A DNA stretch of 64,000 bases from Dyadobacter jiangsuensis (GTDB lineage Bacteria; Bacteroidota; Bacteroidia; Cytophagales; Spirosomataceae). Each line of letters begins with the position of its first letter. The first letter of the stretch is position 1. The stretch is from the NCBI RefSeq assembly GCF_003014695.1, contig NZ_PYAS01000011.1, positions 124,001 through 188,000 on the forward strand, given 5' to 3'. The notes beneath the pieces are model-generated. The model ran no database searches and was not told where the DNA came from. It saw nothing but the letters and a program-made list of their open reading frames with translations. This document shows positions 44,315-54,097 of this stretch, in pieces. Position numbers and translations under genes: made by a program.

Positions 44315-47300
44315 TTATTTTCTGATCAAAACCTTATGAGAAGTTTTGGAGCCGTCCTTCCGGTTAATCACCAGAATATAAGATCCAGCGGCAAGGTGCC
44401 TTACATCCACTTCGCTTTGGGGCTTGGCAGATGTGAACGCCATTGTTCCGTTGGCTGAAATCAATTGCAGCGACGTTACCTGATCCATGTTGGTGGATTG
44501 GATAAACAGGCGGTCGGCTACCGGGTTGGGGTATACGGAGACGAGGTCTTTGTATTCCGGTGTGGCGTCAGCTATTACTGCTTTTTCGAATTCTTCGCCT
44601 GCCAATACTGGCGGACTACCGGCAGGAAAGTACAGGAGATATTCGGGTACAGTGCGCCACGGTCCATATACTTGACCCGTTAAAGCGGTGGCGAGCTCAT
44701 GTTTAAACCGTACACGCAATCGTGTCGCTGTCCAGAGTTTTATGATACCGGCTTTAACCTCTGTGCCTGAAAGTGTGCCGAATGAATTCTGAGCATCATC
44801 TGTGATAGTACTAGTGGTGATTGGATTGTTGGGCACCTTTGAAAAACTGGTTCCGTTTTGCGTATAATCCCATGCCAACCGACCATTGTTACGACCGAGA
44901 AAAGATGTGGCGTGGATACCCACAACGACCGAATTTTGAATACACTGTGAGTAAGTCATTGGAGTGAGATTCGTATTATACAATCGAGTGCTGTTCCGCT
45001 TGTTTTTACCCGCATAACCGTCGTTGCCGAAATAGGCTCTAACCCCTCCGTTATTTGTCATACCACTTTGGTCCATACCCGGTATACCAACGACTATATC
45101 GCTATACCCGTCCCCATTCAAATCGCCTCCGCCGGAAACGGCTTGCCCAAAGTGATCCTCTACTTGTTCTCCTTTCAATGAGAAACTGCTGGTGGTATTG
45201 AGTCCATTATACGACCCATGGAAGATCCAGACGCCACCACCGTTGGCAACAGCATCGTCATAATAGGGTGCCCCAACGATCACATCGTCGTAGCCATCAC
45301 CGTTTACATCGCCTGCGCTTGCAACCGAGGTCCCGAACGCAGCCTCTGCCTGGTTAACTTCAATCAGCGTGTTAAAAGGTGATGCAATTCCATTCGAGGA
45401 TCCGTAGTAGACCCTTGCAACTCCCTCATTGTTCTGGCCGTTTGTGATACCTGGCGCCCCGATAATAATATCGCCGAAACCATCGCCATTCACATCCCCG
45501 GCGTTGGATACCGAAGCACCGAAGTTTGCGTTAGGTGTGTTAGACTTAACTTCAATCTTGGACAACGTACCGGTAGGAATTCCGCCTCCACCACCATGCC
45601 ATACATAAAAGGAACCCTCGCCTCCACTTGACAATCCAGCTCCGGCAATGATATCCATGAATCCGTCACCGTTCACATCCGCGGTAGCTAAGCTGCTTCC
45701 CAGTTTTGTCCCGGCGCTAGGCCCATACACGAGGGTATAATTTGCATTGGTTACTCCGTTGCCAGATCCGGGAAAAATGGCGATTAGACCTCTTTCGGAC
45801 TTTAAGTCATTTGTTACAAGCGGCGCACTTACGATAATATCTGTAAAGCCATCACGGTTAATATCGCCGCTGCCTACGCTTGTACCGAACAGTTTATTCG
45901 AAACTTGATAAAGCGGGGTACCGCCCGAAAAGTTGCCTTGTGCATTACCATTATAAACATATGCTACTCCGGTGTTTCCGCCAAATATACCTCCAGTGGC
46001 CCCGATAACGAGGTCGTCGAACCCGTCGCCGTTATGGTCACCTGCACCGGAGACGGAACATCCCAACTTTGCGTTCTGTTGGTCGGACTCCAACTTTTTC
46101 ATCGAATTTGTCCCTGTGGCCGCGTCCCCAAATGAAAGGAATACCGCTCCTTCACCCACCTGACCGCCATCGAAGTTAGGTGCGCCAGCCAGAATGTCAT
46201 TCAGCCCGTCCCCATTGTAATCGCCAATGATGCTTACGGATGAACCAAGCAATGCTCCCGATGTTGTGCCGGTTGAAACGCCTCTCGGTGTTAATCCAAT
46301 TGTTCCGGCACTGCCATGAAACACAAACACCTGCCCTTCATCCGTCTGCCCATGGTCAAATGCGTAGCTACCAACCAGAATATCGCTGTAACCATCCCCA
46401 TTCACGTCCCCTGCCGAGCTTACCTTGTTGCCCATGGCGGCATTGTATTGGTTGCCCTGTATGATTGTGGGACCACTCAATTGACCATTGCTACTGCCAT
46501 GGTAAATAAAAGTAGCTCCCTCTCCTTCCTGACCCTGCCCGTTGGTGTACCAGCGTGCACCTATGATGAGATCGCTGTATCCATCCGCATCAATATCGCC
46601 TGCAGGAGCGATTGAGTAGCCGAATTGCGCGTTGGGCTGGTTGATTTGGAGCGTTATGGACGCAGCAGAATTTAGGTCAGCATTGGCATTCCCGTATTTT
46701 ACCAAAACACTTCCCTCTTTGCTTTCTCCATTTGTATTCTGGCTTGCCGCAATTAAAATGTCGCTGAGCCCATTGCCATCGATATCGCCAGCGGTCGCTA
46801 CATTAATTCCCATTAACGCCCCGGCATGCCCACTGCCAATACCATACCCAGTAATTGCCGAACTAAAAAATGTACTGGAACCAAGATAGAGGTTTGCCCG
46901 TCCTTCATCGACGGCATCCTTATCATAATACGGAATCCCCACGATCACATCACTAAACCCATCGCCATTGAAGTCTCCGGCAGTCGATACAGAGTATCCC
47001 ATTTTAGCACCAATCTGGTTAGATTGGAAGGTAACAGCTGTCGCGGTCAATCCGGATGGATCGCCTTTGTAGACAAATGCCCCTCCTTCGTTATCCTCTC
47101 CCAGGTCGTATTGTGGTGCGCCTACGATCACGTCGCTATAACCGTCCCCATTCACATCTCCTGCACTCGATACGGAAAAGCCCAGCCACATATAACTTTG
47201 GTCTATTTGAAGCACCTTGTTAGAATTCTGCGGCGTACCGTTGGTAATGATCGGATCAATAGTAACAGGATAGGCCGCAACTGCCACGTCCACGCTGATC

Positions 47301-48004
47301 TGAATGCGGTTATCCACATAAGCCAGTGTCGCGTTCAACGGCTTCTTGTTGCCGTCCCAGCATTTGAGATCGCTGTAAACGAGTTCGTTGCGAATACTGC
47401 CGTTGGCTGTTTTGGAAAAGAAATGTAGTTCGTTGCCGGAGCCTTGTTCTACTTCGAGGCCCTTGGCGGCCATTTTTACCTGCAATTGATGCGTACCTTC
47501 CGGGGCGTTTTCGATGATGAAGTTCTGGCGGACGCCTTCTTCATTGTTGATAAACTCCTCGGTGAATGCCTGGTGGCTGATCTGCACTTTGTTTTCGTGG
47601 TGCTCAGCCTTGGCGGCTATTTCCGGGGCGTAGAGGAGCTTGCCATCGGCGAAGACGCCTTCATTGACCAGCTCCATTTTAAAACCGTCGCCGGTAGTGT
47701 CTACGCGCGTCTGAACGGTGAGTTTGCCCGGCTCGTAGTACGCCCGGATGTTGTTCCTGCGGTTGGGGCTTTGCAGCTTTTTCTTTTGCTCGTCGTAGGA
47801 AATGTGGTATTCCTGCTTTTCCAACGAATTGCGGATGTCCGCCAATGTGGCTTCGGATATGCCTTTGGGTAATGCATCGGCCTTTTGTGTCACCGGTTTG
47901 GCAGGGACCGGACTTATCCGGTGGTGTTGGTGCCACAACCCCGCACCGAGGAGAGTCGTTCCGGCCAGGGCAATAGCCATGGCCCGTTGATAAATCTTTT
48001 TCAT
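44315..48004 (-). CDS. Secreted FG-GAP repeat (integrin-alpha-like) protein with T9SS sorting domain
   Basis: 1229 residues. N-terminal signal/anchor (MKKIYQRAMAIALAGTTLLGAG), then a roughly 230-residue domain shared with the upstream paralogue (YHISYDEQKKKLQSPNRR, RAYYEPGKLTVQTR, EEGVRQNFIIENAPEGTH). I count 12 FG-GAP/integrin-alpha repeats of the form GDVNGDGYSDVIVGAP...YGSSNG, each carrying a calcium-loop-like DxNxDGxxD. A beta-rich region precedes the C-terminal Por sorting domain (VYPNPVADRLFIQ to KVLIRK). It is expected to be exported by the Sec and type IX systems and attached to the surface or released. Function unknown; adhesion or polymer binding are reasonable guesses. Confidence 0.92.
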   Translation of the reverse strand: MKKIYQRAMAIALAGTTLLGAGLWHQHHRISPVPAKPVTQKADALPKGISEATLADIRNSLEKQEYHISYDEQKKKLQSPNRRNNIRAYYEPGKLTVQTRVDTTGDGFKMELVNEGVFADGKLLYAPEIAAKAEHHENKVQISHQAFTEEFINNEEGVRQNFIIENAPEGTHQLQVKMAAKGLEVEQGSGNELHFFSKTANGSIRNELVYSDLKCWDGNKKPLNATLAYVDNRIQISVDVAVAAYPVTIDPIITNGTPQNSNKVLQIDQSYMWLGFSVSSAGDVNGDGYSDVIVGAPQYDLGEDNEGGAFVYKGDPSGLTATAVTFQSNQIGAKMGYSVSTAGDFNGDGFSDVIVGIPYYDKDAVDEGRANLYLGSSTFFSSAITGYGIGSGHAGALMGINVATAGDIDGNGLSDILIAASQNTNGESKEGSVLVKYGNANADLNSAASITLQINQPNAQFGYSIAPAGDIDADGYSDLIIGARWYTNGQGQEGEGATFIYHGSSNGQLSGPTIIQGNQYNAAMGNKVSSAGDVNGDGYSDILVGSYAFDHGQTDEGQVFVFHGSAGTIGLTPRGVSTGTTSGALLGSSVSIIGDYNGDGLNDILAGAPNFDGGQVGEGAVFLSFGDAATGTNSMKKLESDQQNAKLGCSVSGAGDHNGDGFDDLVIGATGGIFGGNTGVAYVYNGNAQGNFSGGTPLYQVSNKLFGTSVGSGDINRDGFTDIIVSAPLVTNDLKSERGLIAIFPGSGNGVTNANYTLVYGPSAGTKLGSSLATADVNGDGFMDIIAGAGLSSGGEGSFYVWHGGGGGIPTGTLSKIEVKSNTPNANFGASVSNAGDVNGDGFGDIIIGAPGITNGQNNEGVARVYYGSSNGIASPFNTLIEVNQAEAAFGTSVASAGDVNGDGYDDVIVGAPYYDDAVANGGGVWIFHGSYNGLNTTSSFSLKGEQVEDHFGQAVSGGGDLNGDGYSDIVVGIPGMDQSGMTNNGGVRAYFGNDGYAGKNKRNSTRLYNTNLTPMTYSQCIQNSVVVGIHATSFLGRNNGRLAWDYTQNGTSFSKVPNNPITTSTITDDAQNSFGTLSGTEVKAGIIKLWTATRLRVRFKHELATALTGQVYGPWRTVPEYLLYFPAGSPPVLAGEEFEKAVIADATPEYKDLVSVYPNPVADRLFIQSTNMDQVTSLQLISANGTMAFTSAKPQSEVDVRHLAAGSYILVINRKDGSKTSHKVLIRK

Positions 48005-48075
48005 AAGACGTGTGTATTGGATGTTTTGGATTTACGGTAATATTCCCGCGCCCAAATTTTGTGAGCGTGGGAATC

Positions 48076-48116
48076 AAAAAGGCTAAGCGATTATTCTCAG
48101 GCGGAAACCGCTTAGC
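48076..48116 (-). terminator. Terminator between the two FG-GAP genes (minus strand)
   Basis: GCTAAGCG and CGCTTAGC form an 8-bp stem; on the minus strand the hairpin is followed by CCTTTTTG. It suggests the two paralogues are at least partly separate transcripts. Confidence 0.65.
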
Positions 48117-48155
48117 ACGTGGTTCGTTGATCTCCGGAATGTCGCCGCCGGATAA

Positions 48156-51100
48156 TTAACGCAGCACAATAGAATGGGTGCTTTTGGTGGCGTTGGAATA
48201 GCGGATGAGCAAGAGGTAGCGGCCCGGACGGATTCCGCTAATGTCCAGTTTATCGGCGCCGTCTGTCCACTTTCGGATGACCGAACCGTCGGAGGTGTGT
48301 AGTATCGTTTCGGCAATGGGATTCTGTTTTTCGGAATGAAGATATATGACGGACGCTGCCGGGTTCGGATATACGTAGGTTAATGCGAGGGGATTTCCGT
48401 TGGCGGTATGCCCGGGCATGAGTGGCACCGGTGCGCTCGCTGTACCGGCAGACGGGCCGGACACGTAGCGCCAGGGGCCGTAAATCTGCCCCGTCAAAGC
48501 AAGGGCAGCATTGTATTTGATTCTAACCCTTAGGTTCGTCGCGGATCCTGGTTTGTCGATCAGGCTCTTCAACTCGGAGCCCGTCAGGTTGTGATATCCT
48601 TTTTGAGATCCGGTGTAGGAAGTACTATGGGCAAGTTTGCCATTCGCGCCGGTCGTGAAGCCATTACCATTTGAAACTGCTTCCCATATCAATTTTCCTT
48701 TGTTTAGGCCCAGGAACGATTTGGCGGCCAATCCGATGCCAAAATTGCTCTTGGTGTGCTGCTGGTAATTCAGCAGGCTAACCAGATCCGAGTTGTACAG
48801 GCGGATGTTGTTCCGTAAACCCCGACCATTATTTCCATAATAAACAAAGGCAGCGTCCGCATCCGTCTGGCCGGAGCTGAAATTGGGTGAGCCCACGATC
48901 ATATCGCTGTAACCGTCCGCATTTACGTCACCGGCGGCTGCCACTGCCCAACCGAAAAAATCGTAGGTGTCGTTGACATTGCCAATAATACGCTGGGGGC
49001 TTGTATTGATCCCCGCCGGTGATCCGTAATAGATCAGCGCCAGGCCGGTAGGTACCGAGGTGTTTTCATCGATAAACCACGGCTCGCCAATGATCACATC
49101 GCTGTAACCGTCGCCATCGAGATCGCCCGCACCCGCTACGGACTCACCCATGGCGGCGCCCATACCCGTTTCATGCGCGTACAGGTGTGCGGCGTTCGCC
49201 TGCGTAATGCCCGCAGGTGAGCCATAGTAAATGTGTGCGGCACCATCGCCGTTGTCATAAGCGTGTGCACCGACGATCAGGTCATGAAAGCCGTCGCCAT
49301 TCACATCGCCGCCACCCGATACATCCCAGCCGAAATGCGCCTGATCCTGAGTACCCTTCATCCAGTCTATTGTAAGCGAGTCCAGTGAATGCGCTTTCCC
49401 ATAACCGATTAAAATAGCCCCAGCATCGTAATCGCCCATGCTGTATGCGCCCGCGACGAGGTCGTCGTGGCCATCGCCATTCAAATCGCCGGCAGGGGAT
49501 ACCGCATTGCCGAGCCGGGTATCTTCCAGGTCGCTTTCGACGATCCGCAGCCCGGCGATGTCGGAGCCGTTGATCGAACCGGGAAATATGTAGAGCGCTC
49601 CTTCTTCGGACTGTCCATTGGAATAATTCATCGCTCCGATGATGATTTCGGAAAAACCATCGTCGTTGAGGTCGCCTGCGTGAGCTACGGCGCAACCGAA
49701 CCATGCACCGGTTTTGTTGCTTTCGAGCTGGATGGGGGCGGAGTGGAGTCCTGCCGACGAGCCAAGGTAAACAAATGCGGCACCCTCTTCGTCTTCGCCG
49801 CCGTGATAATGCATGGCGCCGATGATAACATCACCATACCCGTTACCGTCGACGTCTCCCGCCGCGGAAACCGAGGTGCCGAATCCGGCATCCGCCTGAT
49901 CGGTTTCAAGTATATGGGCGGGGATTTTGCCGATGCCGCCCGGTGTTCCTTTAAACAGAAATGCAACACCTTCTTCGGATTGGCCATTGTCATAATGCGG
50001 TGCGCCGACGATGATGTCATCGTAGCCATCCCCATCAACATCGCCCGCTCCCGATACCGCATATCCGAATTGAGATTCGGGTTGAATGGAATGCAGGGCC
50101 GTTGCGGTAGCGGTATCGGGTCCCGATGCACTGCCGTGCCAGACCATGATAGCCCCTTCGTTGCTCTCTCCCTGATCATAAAGATGGGCTCCGATAACAA
50201 TGTCGCTGTAACCATCCCCATCGACATCGCCTGCGCTAGCAAGGGACTGGCCCAGGTATGCATGGGCCTGGGCACTTTTAAAAACGGACGCGGGCTTTTT
50301 ACCAATCCCTGCCGGAATTCCGGAAAAAAGCATCACCACTCCTTCATTGGGCAGGTTCTTGCCCTGCATTTTGCTCGCAATCAGCACATCGGCATAGCCG
50401 TCTCCCTGCACATCGCCCGCACAGGCTACCGCACGCCCGAATTCCTCTTCCATTTGCTGTCCCACAAGCGTGATGGAAGCGTTGGCATTGATTCCATTTG
50501 CAGAACCAAGGTGAATTTTGACCAAACCCTGATCCGGATACGCCTTGTCGTAACGCGGTGCGCCGAGGATGATATCGGAAAAGCCATCACCATTCAAATC
50601 ACCTGCGGATGCCAGCGACGTTCCCAGGTGCGCGTCGCTCTGGTCGCTTTGTATGATGGAAGGTACCAGCGATATCCCTTGCAAGCTGCCCAGGTATACA
50701 AGTGCAGCACCTTCGTTGGACTCTCCCTGGTCGTAAAACGGCGCACCGACAAGCACATCACCAAAACCATCGGCATTGACATCCCCGGCACCTGCTACGG
50801 AAGTCCCCATTCCCGAAATAGACTGGTTCATTTCCAGGATCGTAACCTTGTTAGGGTCTATGCCTGTTTTAAAACCATAGTAAACAAATGCCGCCCCTTC
50901 ATTTAACTGCCCCTGGTCGAATTCGTTTGCACCCACAACGAGATCGCTGTAATTATCATTATTGATGTCGCCTGCCAATGCAACGGCTATACCAAATTGT
51001 GCTCCGGACTGGTTTCCTTTGAGCATCGTCACCGGGTTGGGCTTTATACCTTTGGGAGATCCCAAATAGACCAATACCACGCCCTCATTGGCTTGCCCAT

Positions 51101-52169
51101 TATCGTAAAAAGGAGCGCCGATGGCAATGTCGCTGAACCCGTCCGCGTTGATGTCCCCGGCACCGGAAACCGAGTAACCCATTTCGGCGTGGGCCTGGTT
51201 GCTTTCCAAAAGCGTAGGTACCGGATTGAGCCCGTTGGCAGAACCATAGTAGAGCAATGCAGCCCCTTCGCTGTCTTGCCCATTGTCATAATGCGGTGCT
51301 CCGGCCAGTACATCACTAAAACCGTCGGCATTTACATCTCCCGCGCTAGCGACCGAAAACCCCAGCCAGGCATCTGCCTGATCCGATTGCAGCAGCGCAT
51401 TTGCATTGACAGGATTGCCATTCACGACAATAGGGTCGATCGTTACGGGATATGTGGCGTTGCGGACATCCACGGTGATTTGAATTTGTTGCCCCACGGC
51501 GGTCAGGTGCGCGGTAAGCGGGTGGTTCTGCGCGTCCCAGCATTTGAGATCGCGGTAGATAAGCCGCGGATTGGTTTTGTCATTTTGGGCAAAAAACAGC
51601 AATTCATTCTCAGCACCATCCTGAATATTCAGGCCACAAGCAGCTAATTTTATTTGAAGGTCATGAGTACCTGCGGGTGCCTCGTGAACGATGAAATTCT
51701 GCCTGACGCCATCTGCATTGTTCACAAACTCCTCCGTGAATTTTGCATGGCGGATCAGTAGCCTGTTTTCCAGTATTTCAGGTTTGGCAGCCGGATCGGG
51801 CACGTCGATCAGGAGGCCGTCGGCGAAAATGCCTTCATTTTTCAGTGCAAACGAAAAATTATAACCCGAGGAATCGATGCGGTTCTGAATGGTAAGGTTC
51901 CCAGGCTCATAGTATGCCCGGAGATTGTGCTTTCGATTGGGGCTTTGGAGCCTGCGTTTGGTGCGGTCGTACGAAATGTGGTACTCGCGGGCGGCTATGG
52001 TTTCGGCGAGACCGGCAGGGAGATGGTTGGTGATGTGTTGGGCAGAAATTTGTGGACTGCTGTTGGCGGCTGAGTGCAAAGAAGCCGGAGAATAGCAGGT
52101 GTTAAATGCGTAAATAAACAGGGTGACGATAGATGCCGCGATGGACAATAGCAGGAGGTGCTGTTTCAT
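48156..52169 (-). CDS. Secreted FG-GAP repeat (integrin-alpha-like) protein with T9SS sorting domain, paralogue
   Basis: 1337 residues. Signal peptide-like N-terminus (MKQHLLLLSIAASIVTLFIYA), the same N-terminal domain as the downstream paralogue (YHISYDRTKRRLQSPNRK, DGVRQNFIVHEAPAGTH) and 14 FG-GAP repeats by eye, two more than its neighbour. Repeats here are more regular (DNGQSEEGVAFLF, DQGESNEGAALVYLGS). The C-terminus is a Por-type sorting domain (VYPNPAASVIYLHSE to HSIVLR). Tandem duplication with change in repeat number is the likely origin. Upstream lies a 197-base gap and an SGNH hydrolase gene. Confidence 0.92.
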   Translation of the reverse strand: MKQHLLLLSIAASIVTLFIYAFNTCYSPASLHSAANSSPQISAQHITNHLPAGLAETIAAREYHISYDRTKRRLQSPNRKHNLRAYYEPGNLTIQNRIDSSGYNFSFALKNEGIFADGLLIDVPDPAAKPEILENRLLIRHAKFTEEFVNNADGVRQNFIVHEAPAGTHDLQIKLAACGLNIQDGAENELLFFAQNDKTNPRLIYRDLKCWDAQNHPLTAHLTAVGQQIQITVDVRNATYPVTIDPIVVNGNPVNANALLQSDQADAWLGFSVASAGDVNADGFSDVLAGAPHYDNGQDSEGAALLYYGSANGLNPVPTLLESNQAHAEMGYSVSGAGDINADGFSDIAIGAPFYDNGQANEGVVLVYLGSPKGIKPNPVTMLKGNQSGAQFGIAVALAGDINNDNYSDLVVGANEFDQGQLNEGAAFVYYGFKTGIDPNKVTILEMNQSISGMGTSVAGAGDVNADGFGDVLVGAPFYDQGESNEGAALVYLGSLQGISLVPSIIQSDQSDAHLGTSLASAGDLNGDGFSDIILGAPRYDKAYPDQGLVKIHLGSANGINANASITLVGQQMEEEFGRAVACAGDVQGDGYADVLIASKMQGKNLPNEGVVMLFSGIPAGIGKKPASVFKSAQAHAYLGQSLASAGDVDGDGYSDIVIGAHLYDQGESNEGAIMVWHGSASGPDTATATALHSIQPESQFGYAVSGAGDVDGDGYDDIIVGAPHYDNGQSEEGVAFLFKGTPGGIGKIPAHILETDQADAGFGTSVSAAGDVDGNGYGDVIIGAMHYHGGEDEEGAAFVYLGSSAGLHSAPIQLESNKTGAWFGCAVAHAGDLNDDGFSEIIIGAMNYSNGQSEEGALYIFPGSINGSDIAGLRIVESDLEDTRLGNAVSPAGDLNGDGHDDLVAGAYSMGDYDAGAILIGYGKAHSLDSLTIDWMKGTQDQAHFGWDVSGGGDVNGDGFHDLIVGAHAYDNGDGAAHIYYGSPAGITQANAAHLYAHETGMGAAMGESVAGAGDLDGDGYSDVIIGEPWFIDENTSVPTGLALIYYGSPAGINTSPQRIIGNVNDTYDFFGWAVAAAGDVNADGYSDMIVGSPNFSSGQTDADAAFVYYGNNGRGLRNNIRLYNSDLVSLLNYQQHTKSNFGIGLAAKSFLGLNKGKLIWEAVSNGNGFTTGANGKLAHSTSYTGSQKGYHNLTGSELKSLIDKPGSATNLRVRIKYNAALALTGQIYGPWRYVSGPSAGTASAPVPLMPGHTANGNPLALTYVYPNPAASVIYLHSEKQNPIAETILHTSDGSVIRKWTDGADKLDISGIRPGRYLLLIRYSNATKSTHSIVLR

Positions 52170-52302
52170 GGATCAGAAGAGTTTAAGTTGAAGTGCAAAA
52201 CCGAAGCGATAAGCTCCGACCTCAATTTTGTAGGAATCACAAACTCTTTTAAAATCCGATGATCAGGTAACGGGATGGGTTAGCGAACGGAAAACAGGTA
52301 AG

Positions 52303-52343
52303 TAAAAAGCCGGTCGCGGAAATAGTTTCCGGAACCGGCTTCA
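52303..52343 (-). terminator. Terminator of the SGNH hydrolase gene (minus strand)
   Basis: On the minus strand GAAGCCGGTTCCGGAAA pairs with TTTCCGCGACCGGCTT (interrupted by one small internal loop), followed by a T-run. It starts 24 bases after the stop codon. Confidence 0.85.
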
Positions 52344-52366
52344 AGTAGTTATGCTATTTCAATGCA

Positions 52367-53044
52367 TTATTTCTGCACCAACGCTTCCAGCATTTTCTCT
52401 GCCAGGAACTGGTTGCCTGCGTCTGTCAAATGTACGCGGTCGGTGGTGAGGATGCCTTTCTCCTTGTTTTCAGGATTGTTTTTGGCCAGATAGTCCTGGA
52501 AATGCTTGCGCAGGTCGAGCAATTGCAGGTTGTTGCGCGTCGCGATTTCGCGGATCAGTTTGGAATACTGGTTCAAATCGCCGTCCTGCTGATTGGAATT
52601 GTCATTGCGCTCGCCAATGACGGTAGGCGTACACACGATCACGCGGATATTCTGCGCTTTCAGTTTTTTGATCAACGCCTCGTAGAACTTCACATATTTG
52701 TCGGGATCGGTACCGGTGCCGGACGAGGCTTTGTGCCATACATCGTTGATACCCACGTAAATGAATACGACATCGGGCTTCTTGGCGAGCACGTCGTCTT
52801 CGAGTCTTAAATAGAGGTCATACACTTTATTGCCGCCGATTCCGGCGCCGATCAGCTCATATTGGCTGTCCTGGCCCTTCGCTTTCAGCATTTCGCCTAC
52901 TTTGGTGATATAGCCGGTAGGGCTCACGCCGGCCTGGGTAATGGAATCGCCGAAGAAAACGACACGGAGCGGCTTATCGGCACGCATAGCGAGCAATGGA
53001 AGTGCGACAATGGCAATTTGAAGCAGTTTGAAAAGTACTTTCAT
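52367..53044 (-). CDS. SGNH/GDSL-family hydrolase
   Basis: 225 residues. Short hydrophobic N-terminus (MKVLFKLLQIAIVALPLLAM) consistent with a signal peptide. Block I has Ser34 in FFGDSITQAG, block II a Gly (GAGIGGNKVYD), block III FIYVGINDVWHK with Asn, block V Asp202-x-x-His205 in DRVHLTDAG. All four SGNH residues are present, so it should be an active esterase, for example on acetylated polysaccharide. A period-7 repeat lies between it and modC, so it is probably not in the mod operon. Confidence 0.92.
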   Translation of the reverse strand: MKVLFKLLQIAIVALPLLAMRADKPLRVVFFGDSITQAGVSPTGYITKVGEMLKAKGQDSQYELIGAGIGGNKVYDLYLRLEDDVLAKKPDVVFIYVGINDVWHKASSGTGTDPDKYVKFYEALIKKLKAQNIRVIVCTPTVIGERNDNSNQQDGDLNQYSKLIREIATRNNLQLLDLRKHFQDYLAKNNPENKEKGILTTDRVHLTDAGNQFLAEKMLEALVQK

Positions 53045-53100
53045 GGATTGATTGTATGGATTTTTTGGTGAAAAGACGGTTGTGGGGGGAAGTTACCCTT

Positions 53101-53213
53101 TTGACCGCCGACCGCCGACCGCCGATTTCCGATGGTAGATCCGCTGATTTAAAATGTGACATCTGCTGATTTAAAATGCGATCGGCCGTCGGCGGTCAGC
53201 GGTCGGCCGTCAA
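53101..53213. repeat. Period-7 inverted-repeat element at the modC 3' end
   Basis: The left arm 53101-53128 has three near-identical CGACCGC-type units ending CGAT. The right arm 53178-53213 is opposite in orientation and contains the modC stop codon (TCA on + at 53210-53212). The centre has a direct repeat of CTGATTTAAAATG at about 53143 and 53164. Confidence 0.85.
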
Positions 53214-54097
53214 GTTTTGAGAATGCGAACCTCCACATCGGCCCCGCTGTAATGCAACGTGAACTTGGTGCCTGGCTGTAATTGCACCCCCCAATGCGTC
53301 GGAACAGTGAATTGCCGGATCTTTCCGTCAACCCAGGCGTGGACGGTCAGCATTTCGGTGGTTCGTTCAAGCGTAAGCACTTCGCCGTAGATGAATAGCG
53401 CCTCTGTTTGATCCTTCAAATACACTTCGGCCGGCGATCCGATGCGGATTAACCTGCCGTTTTCCATGATGGCCACCTGATCGGCCAGCCTGAAAATCTC
53501 GCCCATATCGTGGGTTACGAGTATGACGGTAAATGGTCGCTCGCGGCGTAGTCTGAGCAGCAAATCCTGCAATTGCAGCTGCATATCGGGGTCGAGGGCG
53601 GCGAAAGGTTCGTCCATCAAAAGCAAGTCGGGTTCGCGTACGAGCGCGCGGGTGAGTGCGACGCGCTGCTGCTGCCCGCCCGAAAGCTGGTGCGGTTTGC
53701 GGTCGATGAGTTGGGTAAGGCCCGCGATTTCGAGCAGATGGCCGATCAGCTCCTGATTATGGTATTTGGGTAATGCGAATTCAAGATTTTGCATGACTGT
53801 CATGTTCGGGAACAATGCATAATCTTGAAAAACAAAACCGATATGGCGTTGCTGTGGCGGAACGTGAATGCCGTTTGCTGTGTCCAGCCAGGGATCTTTG
53901 CCAAAAGTGATCCTGCCGGATTCGGGCATGGCAAGTCCGGCGATTTGCCTCAGCAAGGTGGTCTTTCCCGCACCCGATGGCCCGGTGAGGGCGAGAATGC
54001 GGTGGCCGGTCACTGTGAGATCCACTTCCATCGGTAAAATCCCACCCGCGGTGTGTAATGTATGCCGGATATGGACTTCAAGCAGGTTGTCGGACAC
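53210..54097 (-). CDS. modC: Molybdate ABC transporter ATP-binding protein
   Basis: About 295 residues if translation starts at GTG 54097, just inside the modB end (20-base overlap). A longer in-frame extension to 54175 reads through modB and gives non-family sequence. Walker A GPSGAGKTTLLRQIAG, signature LSGGQQQRVALTRALV, Walker B LLLMDEPFAALD and the His-switch VILVTHDMGE are intact. The C-terminal TOBE/MOP-like part includes VQLQPGTKFTLHYSG. It energises molybdate (or tungstate) uptake with ModA and ModB. The exact start is uncertain. Confidence 0.9.
   Translation of the reverse strand: MSDNLLEVHIRHTLHTAGGILPMEVDLTVTGHRILALTGPSGAGKTTLLRQIAGLAMPESGRITFGKDPWLDTANGIHVPPQQRHIGFVFQDYALFPNMTVMQNLEFALPKYHNQELIGHLLEIAGLTQLIDRKPHQLSGGQQQRVALTRALVREPDLLLMDEPFAALDPDMQLQLQDLLLRLRRERPFTVILVTHDMGEIFRLADQVAIMENGRLIRIGSPAEVYLKDQTEALFIYGEVLTLERTTEMLTVHAWVDGKIRQFTVPTHWGVQLQPGTKFTLHYSGADVEVRILKT

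Noticed and set aside
49467-50906. A 479-codon open frame opposite the larger FG-GAP gene
   Set aside because: It is the antisense of regular FG-GAP repeats, whose periodic codons keep the opposite frame open. It has no domain, start context or signal, and the sense gene is unambiguous.
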